The notes under the pieces: model-generated
What the model was told of the DNA's origin: nothing
Databases searched by the model: none
Seen by the model: only the letters and a program-made list of their open reading frames with translations
Assembly (NCBI RefSeq): GCF_020524325.1
Contig: NZ_JAIVKY010000009.1
Span: 186,001 to 250,000, forward strand
Direction of reading: 5' to 3'
DNA length: 64,000 bases
Source of the DNA: Sutcliffiella horikoshii
GTDB taxonomy: Bacteria > Bacillota > Bacilli > Bacillales > Bacillaceae_I
Translations under genes and position numbers: made by a program
Shown here: in pieces, positions 49,095 through 56,756 of the stretch
Position numbering within the stretch: the first letter of the stretch is position 1
Layout: each line of letters begins with the position of its first letter

Positions 49095-50327
49095 GTGACA
49101 AACAAGAAAATCGGACAAGTCAGTGCTTGGTGTATAATAAGCATGGCTTCCATCCCTCTTATTATGACACTGGGCAATTCTATGCTTATTCCTGTTTTGC
49201 CAATGCTCGAGAAAGAATTGGACATCTCCTCCTTCCAATCTAGTATGATCATCACTTCTTACTCTGTTGCTTCTATTTTCTTAATACCTATTGCTGGCTA
49301 TTTATCTGACAGGTTCGGCAGGAAAATGATTATATTACCTAGTTTAATGCTTGCGCTTATCGGGGGATTGATTTCCGGTTTTGCATCTTGGAAAATAGAT
49401 GACCCCTACATTTGGATTATCATCGGGCGAATCATTCAGGGCGTCGGGGCTGCAGGTGCTACCCCAATCATTTTGCCGCTTGTCGGAGACTTATATCAGG
49501 ATGACGATGAAAAGACCAGTTCTTGTCTCGGAATCATTGAAACGTCCAACACATTCGGGAAGGTTCTTAGTCCCATTTTAGGTTCGCTTTTAGCAGCTGT
49601 CCTATGGTACCTTCCTTTCTTTTCTATTTCTTTTTTTAGTTTAATTTCCATCTTAATGGTCCTTATTTTCATCAAAGTACCTAAGAAAAAAGACAAACCA
49701 CTTGCACTAAATATTTTCATACAAAACACTAAAAAGATCTTTCAGAAAGAAGGAAAATGGCTTTATACCACCTTCATTATCGGTATTTACGCCATGCTAA
49801 TCCTATTCGGCTTATTATTTTACCTATCAGACATTCTTGAAAAAACGCATGATTTACACGGTGTAAAAAAAGGATTATATCTAGCCGTTCCTTTATTCAC
49901 CCTCTGTGTCTCTTCCTATATCACAGGAAAAGTGATCAAAGGCAATATTGAATTAATGAGAAAAATTCTTCTTGTCTCTCTTGGGGTCATAGCTTTAACC
50001 ATTGTTTTTGTTGAATATCAGCATGAAAAGATTTTTTTGTTGCTCACCATTACGAGCTTTATCGGTATTAGCATTGGGGCGATGCTACCAACGCTAGATG
50101 CTTTGATTACAGAAAATGTAGAAAAAGAAGAAAAAGGGACAATCTCATCCCTTTATAGCTCTTCCCGCTTTATCGGAGTAGCTGCGGGTCCACCCATCAT
50201 GTCCGTTGTAATGAAAAACCATCTACTAACAAGTCTATATATATCTGGTGCCTTGGCAATCATTATTGGAATTCTAGTGTTTATTTTTATCCAAAATGTT
50301 AAGCCAAAGAAAAGCACGCTCTGGTAG
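49095..50327 (+). CDS. MFS transporter (DHA1 family)
   Basis: 410 residues from a GTG with GGAGGGG 7 bases ahead. Twelve hydrophobic helices; motif A is GYLSDRFGRKMI, motif C-like GVGAAGATPIILPLV, and FLIPIAGYL in TM2, as in Bacillus Bmr/Blt-type drug exporters. The next gene, an amino-acid permease, begins 20 bases later, so the two are probably co-transcribed. Substrate unknown. Confidence 0.87.
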   Translation: MTNKKIGQVSAWCIISMASIPLIMTLGNSMLIPVLPMLEKELDISSFQSSMIITSYSVASIFLIPIAGYLSDRFGRKMIILPSLMLALIGGLISGFASWKIDDPYIWIIIGRIIQGVGAAGATPIILPLVGDLYQDDDEKTSSCLGIIETSNTFGKVLSPILGSLLAAVLWYLPFFSISFFSLISILMVLIFIKVPKKKDKPLALNIFIQNTKKIFQKEGKWLYTTFIIGIYAMLILFGLLFYLSDILEKTHDLHGVKKGLYLAVPLFTLCVSSYITGKVIKGNIELMRKILLVSLGVIALTIVFVEYQHEKIFLLLTITSFIGISIGAMLPTLDALITENVEKEEKGTISSLYSSSRFIGVAAGPPIMSVVMKNHLLTSLYISGALAIIIGILVFIFIQNVKPKKSTLW

Positions 50328-50347
50328 CCGGTTAAAAGGAGAATCAC

Positions 50348-51709
50348 ATGTCAAAAGCCTCTTGCAGTTCCAAACAAACAACAGGTGATTTAGCATGGTG
50401 GCAACTGTCACTAATAGGAATTGGTTGCACCATCGGCATCGGCTTCTTCCTCGGATCATCCCTGGGAATCAAACTTGCCGGCGCCTCCATTATCCTTTCC
50501 TTTTTGATTGGTGCTGCCGGAACCTATATTGTGTACAGCAGATTAGCCAAATTGACCGTTAACGATCCACAAGAAGGCTCTTTCTGTTACTACGCAGGCA
50601 AGGCTTTTGGAAAATGGGCTGGATTCAGCTGCGGGTGGAACTACTGGTGCTCCAACATACTAATAATGGGTAGTCAGCTGACTGCCCTAGGCTTGTTATC
50701 TCAATTTTGGTTCCCAGACATTCCGCTTTGGATTTTTTCAGCCGGCTATGCCGTTTTGTCGTTTCTAGTTGTGATGTTAGGGACAAAAGACTTTGATAAA
50801 ATGGAAGACCTTTTTGCCATCATAAAGGTTGCGGCGATTGTGATGTTCATTGTTATTGCGTTGGGGATTTTTTTTGGCTGGATTAAGGGGAATGGCGGTA
50901 GTGCCGGGACAAGTCCGGGAAACTTGCCGAACACTGTAAAAGATTGGATGCCTCTAGGTTTGAAAGGGGTTTGGTCTTCGCTTATCTATGCCTTCTACGC
51001 ATACGGTGGAATTGAAGTCATTGGACTCATGGCTATGCAACTGAAAAAGAAAGAAGATACCTTAAAAGCCGGAACCATCATGATGTTTTTATTAACGATT
51101 CTATATGTAGGCTCTCTTGGACTTGCAGTTAGCCTTGCTGCCTTTGAAAAATTCAATGAAAAAGAGAGCCCGTTTGTGACAGCCTTGACCAATTACGATC
51201 TTTCCTTTTTCCCACACGTATTCAACGGAGCCATCATCATTGCCGGCTTCTCCACCATGACCGCAGCACTTTTCGGCGTAACCACCCTTTTGGTGACATT
51301 AGCAAAAGACGGAGATGCCCCGAAGCTATTTCAGAAAAAATTACAGTTCAGAGAATTACCACTCCCTTCCCTTTTACTTGGGGTGGTGGGATTAGCCGCA
51401 TCGGTTGTTTGTGCGTTTGTGCTGCCAGGAAAGGTATTCGAATACATTACCACAGCAGCAGGATTATTATTGTTATATAACTGGATATTCATCTTGCTGT
51501 CATTCCTAAAGTTGGAGAAGAAAGGCAAGGTGGTTTCCGTGGTAGGGCTGCTGCTCTTGCTCTTAGCCATAAGCGGAACCCTTGCAGAAAATACAGTGCG
51601 AAACGGCTTCTACATCAGTATCCTATTTGTAGCATTGATTGGGGTCGTTGCCTTGATCATGCAGAAGAAATGGAGAAAAGGCGGCGGAAAGAAGTTGAAG
51701 TATAGTTGA
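50348..51709 (+). CDS. APC family amino-acid permease
   Basis: 453 residues, twelve helices. APC signatures are LIGIGCTIGIGFFLGSSLGIKLAG in TM1, GTKDFDKMEDLFAIIKVAAIVMF, and FYAYGGIEVIGLMAMQLKKKEDTLK in TM6. The unwound GCTIGIG segment binds the amino-acid carboxylate. AAAAGGAG precedes the ATG. It resembles the Bacillus permeases YveA and YcgH. A GGGGACAGGCAC element follows the stop by 13 bases. Confidence 0.88.
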   Translation: MSKASCSSKQTTGDLAWWQLSLIGIGCTIGIGFFLGSSLGIKLAGASIILSFLIGAAGTYIVYSRLAKLTVNDPQEGSFCYYAGKAFGKWAGFSCGWNYWCSNILIMGSQLTALGLLSQFWFPDIPLWIFSAGYAVLSFLVVMLGTKDFDKMEDLFAIIKVAAIVMFIVIALGIFFGWIKGNGGSAGTSPGNLPNTVKDWMPLGLKGVWSSLIYAFYAYGGIEVIGLMAMQLKKKEDTLKAGTIMMFLLTILYVGSLGLAVSLAAFEKFNEKESPFVTALTNYDLSFFPHVFNGAIIIAGFSTMTAALFGVTTLLVTLAKDGDAPKLFQKKLQFRELPLPSLLLGVVGLAASVVCAFVLPGKVFEYITTAAGLLLLYNWIFILLSFLKLEKKGKVVSVVGLLLLLLAISGTLAENTVRNGFYISILFVALIGVVALIMQKKWRKGGGKKLKYS

Positions 51710-51722
51710 TGAGGGGTGGGTT

Positions 51723-51745
51723 GGGGGGACAGGCACTGTGGCCCG
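51723..51745 (+). repeat. GGGGACAGGCAC element
   Basis: GGGGGGACAGGCACTGTGGCCC, in the orientation of the permease gene it follows, and 53 bases before the 52-bp array. Confidence 0.78.
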
Positions 51746-51797
51746 TTTTGGTTTGGAGTGGCGCGCAGTGTGGTTTTACAAGAGCTACCTTCTTGGG

Positions 51798-51962
51798 AAA
51801 GACCTCTAATTTTTAGTTTTTTTGGTACTGAGGTCTTTAACAGCTTTATAAAGTCCATTCTCCACTACTTTTCTCGCCCCAAAGGTCTTTATCAACCTTA
51901 TCATGACTTCTCCGCTCCATTTTACTCTTCGTAAAGGTCTTTACAAACCTTCTTATGACCTT
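51798..51962. repeat. Tandem hairpin array, 52-bp period
   Basis: AGGTCTTTA starts at 51831, 51883 and 51935 (exact 52-bp steps). The opposite arms AAAGACC (51798), AAAGTCC (51850), ATGACTT (51902) and ATGACCT (51954) also step by 52. The first unit has a 9-bp perfect stem (AAAGACCTC/GAGGTCTTT); later stems are weaker. Confidence 0.8.
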
Positions 51963-52087
51963 CTTCGCCATAGAACTGACAGTTATACTAAACAACATTG
52001 CTGCCCCATGATAAAAAAATGGACTCCGAAGAAAAGCAAGAATTCCATAAAAAGTCATCTTCCGATCTAATATTGGCGCTAACACAT

Positions 52088-52255
52088 TTATTTCCTTCTT
52101 AATGTATATCCAATAAGTACACCAATTATGGTTCCAATTAATAGAGAGATACCAAGGCCTAAACTTACTTCTCCGTTAAAAAATATCTTATATCCCAATA
52201 AGCCCAGTAACGAACCAGCAATCGAGAACACTAAAAATTTGCCTGTATCTTTAAT
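52088..52255 (-). CDS. Small membrane protein with non-standard start
   Basis: An open frame of 55 codons encodes two hydrophobic helices joined by GEVSLG (KFLVFSIAGSLLGLLGYKIFF and LGISLLIGTIIGVLIGYTL, ending RRK). No ATG, GTG or TTG lies at its beginning. An AGGAG sits 9 bases before an ATT (52255), with an in-frame TGA just above. Either ATT is used as start or a one-base change has removed the original start. Composition clearly looks coding. Confidence 0.5.
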   Translation of the reverse strand: MKDTGKFLVFSIAGSLLGLLGYKIFFNGEVSLGLGISLLIGTIIGVLIGYTLRRK

Positions 52256-52380
52256 TATCTTTCACTCCTATCAAAAAAATGTTACATATTTTACCTATGT
52301 ATTAAGTATTTCTATTTTAATTGGGGGATTCCCTTTTATTAAGAAAGAAATTATTGGGGAAGTATTTTAAAAAAAAGAAG

Positions 52381-52457
52381 AACCGCTCTCCTGCTCAAGT
52401 TAGCAACCATTATTTAAAGACAAGTGGCACTAGTTGAGGTTGTAAGAAGCGGTTCTC
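52381..52457 (-). terminator. Long structured terminator downstream of ywqN
   Basis: GAACCGCT (52381) and AGCGGTTC (52449) close a 77-base structure that contains further pairings (CTCAA with TTGAG; GGTTG with CAACC), and on the minus strand TTCTTTTTTTT follows. It is much larger than a usual intrinsic terminator. Its stop-to-hairpin distance from ywqN is about 45 bases. Confidence 0.65.
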
Positions 52458-52501
52458 GATTGGATTGGTAAGGTTAATTCTGTTAGTGATCAAATGTCAC
52501 A

Positions 52502-53047
52502 TTATTTTACACGTAGTTCTTCGCGAAGCTCTTCCGCTTGAAACAGCGCAACTTTATCTTGGGTGATGTCCCCTGGTTGGTTCCCTTTTCCGATGATATA
52601 CCCCTTAAATTCCATGCCCATAAACTCAAAAATATAGTTGAATTGCTCCATCATTGGCAGGCCTTTTATAGAAGGAGAATCCCCTCCGACTGCAATCACA
52701 TAGGCTTCTTTATTAGACATTTGGGTTTTGAAATCCGGAAAATTGTTATCTCGCATCGAATGGGACCAGCGATCAATGAAGTTTTTCATGGTCCCCGACA
52801 TGCTATACCAATATATTGGCGTGGCAAAAACTAGCGTATCATGCCGAAGAATACGTTCAATCAAAGTATTATAATCATCATTTCGATCCTGAAATCCCTT
52901 TTCATCGTGACGCTTATCAATGATTGGGAGGACATTATGTTCGTTTAGGAAAATCTCTTCTACCTCAATACCTTGAGTGGCGTGTTTTGCTAAGGTTTCT
53001 GTGTTTCCATTGGGACGAGTCCCCCCATATATTACTGCAATAGACAT
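52502..53047 (-). CDS. ywqN: NAD(P)H-dependent FMN-containing oxidoreductase YwqN
   Basis: 181 residues, flavodoxin-like. The FMN phosphate loop is YGGTRPNGNTETLAKH at about 7-22; TLVFATPIYWYSMSGTMKNFIDRW and VIAVGGDSPS complete the flavin site. It reduces quinone-like or nitro substrates with NAD(P)H. A divergently transcribed LysR regulator lies 123 bases away, as with ywqN/ywqM in B. subtilis. Confidence 0.87.
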   Translation of the reverse strand: MSIAVIYGGTRPNGNTETLAKHATQGIEVEEIFLNEHNVLPIIDKRHDEKGFQDRNDDYNTLIERILRHDTLVFATPIYWYSMSGTMKNFIDRWSHSMRDNNFPDFKTQMSNKEAYVIAVGGDSPSIKGLPMMEQFNYIFEFMGMEFKGYIIGKGNQPGDITQDKVALFQAEELREELRVK

Positions 53048-53109
53048 GTTACCTCTTCCTTTCTACTATGTTGTCTTGGTGTTGGCTTTATTTTATAATG
53101 AACGTTAAA

Positions 53110-53156
53110 ATCAATAAAGCTGATAATACCGATAACATCAATCAATAAAATTGATT
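53110..53156. promoter_or_regulatory. Tandem LysR-type binding sites between ywqN and ywqM
   Basis: Two sites of the form ATCAATAAA-N2-TGAT begin at 53110 and 53141, 31 bp (three helical turns) apart. The second extends to AATCAA-TAAAA-TTGATT (53140-53156). They fit the ATC-N9-GAT layout of LysR boxes and lie in the shared promoter region. Confidence 0.65.
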
Positions 53157-53170
53157 AGCGAGGTTACACA

Positions 53171-54055
53171 ATGGATATTAAACAATTAATTACCTTCCAC
53201 CATGCTGCATCCACCTTAAATTTTACGCAAACTGCCAAAATGTTGAACTTTGCACAATCAAGTGTGACTGCTCAAATTAAAGGATTAGAAAAAGAAGTCG
53301 GCAAGCCTTTATTTGAGCGATTAGGAAAAAAACTGGTCCTAACGGAAGCTGGGTTACAGTTCAAAAACTATGCAGAAAAAATGATTCGTTTAAGTGAGGA
53401 AGCTATTGAGGCAGCACAAGGTGAGGAGGAGTTGACCGGTAGCCTTACCATTGGCGCACAAGAAAGCCAGTGCACATACCGCCTCCCCTCCCTTTTAAAA
53501 GACTATAAAGCTTCTTTTCCAAAAGTGAAACTCATTTTTAGACCAGCACATTCCGACGAAATGGCGAGAAAACAACTAATGGATGGGGGACTGGACGTAG
53601 CTTTCATAATGGATAAAAGCAGTCATGAAGGATCTTTGAGAATGGAGAAACTTGTGGAAGAGGAACTTAAGCTCGTTATCGCATCAGATTACCCGAAAAA
53701 ATTACTTACCGTTTCTGACTTAGTTCACGAAACCTTATTACTAACAGAAACTGGTTGTTCCTACAGGGATATGTTCAGGGACTACCTGTCATCAGAGGGG
53801 ATCTTCCCGTCAGATCAAATTGAATTCGGAAGCATTGAGGCCATCAAGCAATGTGTCATAGCAGGACTAGGTGTCGCACTGCTCCCAAAAATGGTCGTCC
53901 AAAAAGAACTAAAAGAAGGGAAAATGCGTGAACTTCCATTCACAGCATCCACCCCTCCTCTATTCACACACTTGGCCTGGCATAAAGACAAACAAATGAC
54001 TAAACCTCTCGCAGGATTCATAGACCTTGCTAGAGAGAAGATAAAAAGTGGGTAA
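53171..54055 (+). CDS. ywqM: LysR family transcriptional regulator YwqM
   Basis: 294 residues. The N-terminal winged helix (MDIKQLITFHHAASTLNFTQTAKMLNFAQSSVTAQIKGLEKEVGKPLFER, 1-50) is followed by a type-2 periplasmic-binding effector domain (SLTIGAQESQCTYRLPSLLKDYK, GLDVAFIMDKSS, GLGVALLPKMVV). It probably activates ywqN in response to an electrophile or quinone. GGTTACACA precedes the ATG. A GGGGACAGGCAC element starts 1 base after the stop. Confidence 0.88.
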   Translation: MDIKQLITFHHAASTLNFTQTAKMLNFAQSSVTAQIKGLEKEVGKPLFERLGKKLVLTEAGLQFKNYAEKMIRLSEEAIEAAQGEEELTGSLTIGAQESQCTYRLPSLLKDYKASFPKVKLIFRPAHSDEMARKQLMDGGLDVAFIMDKSSHEGSLRMEKLVEEELKLVIASDYPKKLLTVSDLVHETLLLTETGCSYRDMFRDYLSSEGIFPSDQIEFGSIEAIKQCVIAGLGVALLPKMVVQKELKEGKMRELPFTASTPPLFTHLAWHKDKQMTKPLAGFIDLAREKIKSG

Positions 54056-54056
54056 T

Positions 54057-54075
54057 AGGGACAGGCACCGTGGAC
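54057..54075 (+). repeat. GGGGACAGGCAC element
   Basis: AGGGACAGGCACCGTGGACCA in the orientation of the LysR gene, beginning one or two bases after its TAA stop. Confidence 0.78.
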
Positions 54076-54106
54076 CATGGTCCCTCCCCGCAATATTTAT
54101 AAGCCA

Positions 54107-54213
54107 AGTTTTCATTTTATCCGCGACTTTTTCCATTTTTTCCGCCAACTTTTCATTTTATCCACTACTTTTTCCGTTTTATCCCCCAACTTTTCGTTTT
54201 ATCCGCGACTTTG
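54107..54213. repeat. Phrase array, alternating 19/22-bp steps (41-bp double period)
   Basis: ACTTTT-like phrases start at 54107, 54126, 54148, 54167, 54189 and 54208 (steps 19, 22, 19, 22, 19). Each is followed by CATTTTATCCGC-type text. Odd and even units differ (TTTTCATTTTATCC versus TTTTTCCATTTTTTCC), so the true unit is 41 bp. Confidence 0.75.
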
Positions 54214-54284
54214 GATAATACATCTTCCCTTCAACACCAAACGACAAACGCCGAGACAATCCACACCTACATCGGCGTTCCAAG

Positions 54285-55097
54285 TCAAAGTTTCTCCCAA
54301 ATCGCATTTGTATACGCAACCTTCAACCCGGCTCGCTCCATGTTCTTCTGGCTCACGCTGCCAAAAGCCGCTTGTCCAACCAAATAGCGGCAACCTTCAT
54401 CAGCCGCCTGTTTCATACGCTTTTGTATCAACGCCGTTTGCACGCCTTTATTTCTAAATTCAGGTACAGTTGCGGAAGCAGCCAATGTCGCGACGTCATT
54501 TTTCACATACAAAACACCTATTCCGGCTGCCGCCCCGCCTACACTCGCCAAATAAAAAGTCCAATTGTCACTCTCTGCAAGTACCTTGTTATTAGCCGTC
54601 ACGAAGTCCTTGAATGCTGCTGGCATCCCGAAACCTCTCGTATATAACTCACCAAAAATATCAAAGTTCTCAAGATTGATTTCTTCAATTTGGACAGAGG
54701 TGTCCGCATCACCCATCACACGTTCTTCCGTCGACAATGGGCTGTATAGCGCTGTGTGAAATCCACACTGAAAAAAGCCCAAGGTACTTAGCTTTCGGAA
54801 AAGGTCAATAGAGGCATTGCCTGGCGTTACTTCGAACCGAGCGAGAATACCTCTGCTAGTATAAAATTCTAGTATCTCATCCAAATCGTCTATATTCTCT
54901 CCGCTAATCCCCTTCACCGTATTGAACGAAGGTCCCGGGATATTTTTCACAGAGAATGCCATGGCGTTTCCAAACCGCTTTAGCTCAACCCCCATTGCGT
55001 TTTCATGAAGGCTTGCAACTCTAATTAATCTATCTTCAAGCACATCAATCTCTGACAGCTCCACGATTTTCATAAGGTCTTTTGTTAGGATTGACAT
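54285..55097 (-). CDS. GNAT family N-acetyltransferase
   Basis: 270 residues. The catalytic half is C-terminal: SVGGAAAGIGVLYVKNDVATLAASATVPEFRNKGVQTALIQKRM, with a CoA loop FRNKGVQ, then YLVGQAAFGSVSQKNMERAGLKVAYT. The N-terminal half is a second GNAT-like lobe. GGAGGT lies 7 bases before the ATG. It overlaps the 3' end of the DinB gene by 13 bases, so translation is probably coupled. Confidence 0.85.
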   Translation of the reverse strand: MSILTKDLMKIVELSEIDVLEDRLIRVASLHENAMGVELKRFGNAMAFSVKNIPGPSFNTVKGISGENIDDLDEILEFYTSRGILARFEVTPGNASIDLFRKLSTLGFFQCGFHTALYSPLSTEERVMGDADTSVQIEEINLENFDIFGELYTRGFGMPAAFKDFVTANNKVLAESDNWTFYLASVGGAAAGIGVLYVKNDVATLAASATVPEFRNKGVQTALIQKRMKQAADEGCRYLVGQAAFGSVSQKNMERAGLKVAYTNAIWEKL

Positions 55098-55585
55098 GTC
55101 TTTACCTCCGGAGCAATCAGGTCAGTGTCCGGTGGGCTATAACCAAGCTGCCGGCCAATTTTTACGATCTGTCCTTTATGGTGGAATTCATGGGTGGTGG
55201 TGTGGGTGAAAAGCCAAAGTGTGCTGAAGTCAGATGTTTCATTATTTTTGAAGGTATATGGAATGGTATGTTCCCAGTTCCCTTGAAAACTTACTAAAAA
55301 CTCCTCCACAAGCTCGTCCGTTTTCCGAAAAAGTTCTCTCATATCTTGAACGGTTTTGATGTCTTCCGCCTCTGTCTTAGCGATTGATTTTCCAAGACCG
55401 TGCATCCCCAGCCAAAAGTGATAGCACGTCGCAATATGTACGTGAAGATTTCTGATGGAGTCCCCCCCGAAACTCTCCATCTCTTTGACATAATCGGCTT
55501 GTATCATACCCTCACAATATTGAAATAACGTTTCCCTTGTTCGTCGAATCCAATCATACTGACTTTTAAATAACTCCATTTTCAC
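55085..55585 (-). CDS. DinB/YfiT-like putative metal-dependent protein
   Basis: 166 residues forming a four-helix bundle. The three DinB-type histidines are present: HIATCYHF (near 49-56) and HEFHHKGQIVKIGRQLG (near 132-148). Some relatives use bacillithiol as co-substrate for detoxification. Pairing with a downstream GNAT gene in an overlapping operon suggests a shared detoxification or antibiotic-modifying role, by inference only. Confidence 0.83.
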   Translation of the reverse strand: MKMELFKSQYDWIRRTRETLFQYCEGMIQADYVKEMESFGGDSIRNLHVHIATCYHFWLGMHGLGKSIAKTEAEDIKTVQDMRELFRKTDELVEEFLVSFQGNWEHTIPYTFKNNETSDFSTLWLFTHTTTHEFHHKGQIVKIGRQLGYSPPDTDLIAPEVKTCQS

Positions 55586-55668
55586 ATCTCCCCGAATATA
55601 TGAAAGAATATTCCGTCTTTATGTTCATAGTAACATACGGGTAGATAGACGGTAATATTTTCTACTAA

Positions 55669-56181
55669 TTATTGAATAATAGAATTTGCGACTCTCACAA
55701 GCAATTCTTCTTTTACATATGGCTTTGAAAGTGCGCGAATATATTCGATCATGTAGTAATTTCCTTCAAATTCAAAGGATAGTTTTGAGATAGACGCGTG
55801 GTCTTTTCCTTCAATATATGAACCGCTAATGCCCTCCTTAAGAGTAACTTGTTTCGCAATATTTAATGGAATATTTTCCTGCTCTTTTTCCGCAACCCAG
55901 ACTACCAAAACATCCATATTACTTGAATCAACATATTCGAGTTCTAAACTCCCTTTAAAATACCCTCTGTCATTATATCTCCCAAAAGAATGTGTCGGTT
56001 TGAAAGGAAAGGTATCAGGGGGCGTGGCGTTTAGTTTTGTCTTCTTTTCATATTGAGCTGTAGCTTTTTCAACGGTGGTGAAACCAGAATCTAAATAACT
56101 CGATGTTATAGAATCGACTTCGATATTTTGGGGGTGCAGAGATGCTACCATTAGCAAGCTGAATAAAAGGAGTTTTGTCAT
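55669..56181 (-). CDS. Secreted protein of unknown function
   Basis: 170 residues. The N-terminus (MTKLLLFSLLMVASLHPQ) is a short signal peptide without a lipobox. The mature part is beta-rich (THSFGRYNDRGYFKGSLELEYVD, VLVVWVAEKEQ, SISKLSFEFEGNYYMIEYIRAL). No family is recognised. Monocistronic. Confidence 0.6.
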   Translation of the reverse strand: MTKLLLFSLLMVASLHPQNIEVDSITSSYLDSGFTTVEKATAQYEKKTKLNATPPDTFPFKPTHSFGRYNDRGYFKGSLELEYVDSSNMDVLVVWVAEKEQENIPLNIAKQVTLKEGISGSYIEGKDHASISKLSFEFEGNYYMIEYIRALSKPYVKEELLVRVANSIIQ

Positions 56182-56299
56182 TGGTGTGGCTCCATTCTAG
56201 TGTTTTACAACTAGTTTTGCTTTGAATGTCGTCAGGTATTCTAAGAAGGCAAATATAAAAGTTTACCTACATACTATACAAGCGGGGGTACATGTCCAC

Positions 56300-56491
56300 T
56301 CATCCAACTAAACGATATGTCTCATACCCAGTTGCTCCAACTAGAAATAAAATAACAGCCGATCCACTGATAAATCTCGTTTTATCAAGAACTCCATCTT
56401 CGTTAAAGAAGAAACCTTTAATATTGTGGAATAAGTCAATAAATAACGTTGCGATGTCCTCGCTAAAACGATGTCTATATATATGTAAATT
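56300..56491 (-). pseudogene. Remnant of a small membrane-protein gene
   Basis: An open frame of 63 codons without any ATG, GTG or TTG encodes a coding-like sequence (HRFSEDIATLFIDLFHNIKG, FISGSAVILFLVGATGYETY) ending in TGA at 56300. A TAA stands directly upstream in frame. No ribosome site is seen. It is probably the 3' part of a decayed gene. The rest of 56182-56548 shows nothing else. Confidence 0.4.
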
Positions 56492-56548
56492 TTAGCAGAA
56501 TAAACAAAAACCCATGCTGATTTACGTGTATTTTTTTATTTACAAAAA

Positions 56549-56645
56549 GTTCGTGCCAAAACAAGGTGAGTTGATGCCAAAATGGTACGAGTTCGTGCCA
56601 AAACCAGCCAAGTTGATGCCAAAATGACCTTAGTTCGTGCCAAAA
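56549..56645. repeat. Phrase array with exact 21-bp period
   Basis: GTTCGTGCCAAAA (56549, 56591, 56633) alternates with GTTGATGCCAAAA (56570, 56612); every step is exactly 21 bp, and the double unit is 42 bp. The fillers (CAAGGTGA, TGGTACGA, CCAGCCAA, TGACCTTA) differ from one another. Confidence 0.85.
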
Positions 56646-56661
56646 ATCATTCTTGGTCTTT

Positions 56662-56684
56662 CGGGACAGGCACAGTGACCCACC
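56662..56684 (+). repeat. GGGGACAGGCAC element
   Basis: CGGGACAGGCACAGTGACCCA, 17 bases after the 21-bp array and 75 bases upstream of ptsG. Confidence 0.8.
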
Positions 56685-56756
56685 CGTGTTTAAAACTCAC
56701 TATTTAGGGGAAATTAAAACCACTTTGAACTATTACATATTTAGGAGGTACTGCCT

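Noticed and set aside
51846-52085. 79-residue minus-strand frame
   Set aside because: It runs through the 52-bp array, and its sequence is low-complexity text of the repeats without a ribosome site.
56693-56756. RAT antiterminator for GlcT before ptsG
   Set aside because: No terminator hairpin or RAT-like sequence could be found in the leader.
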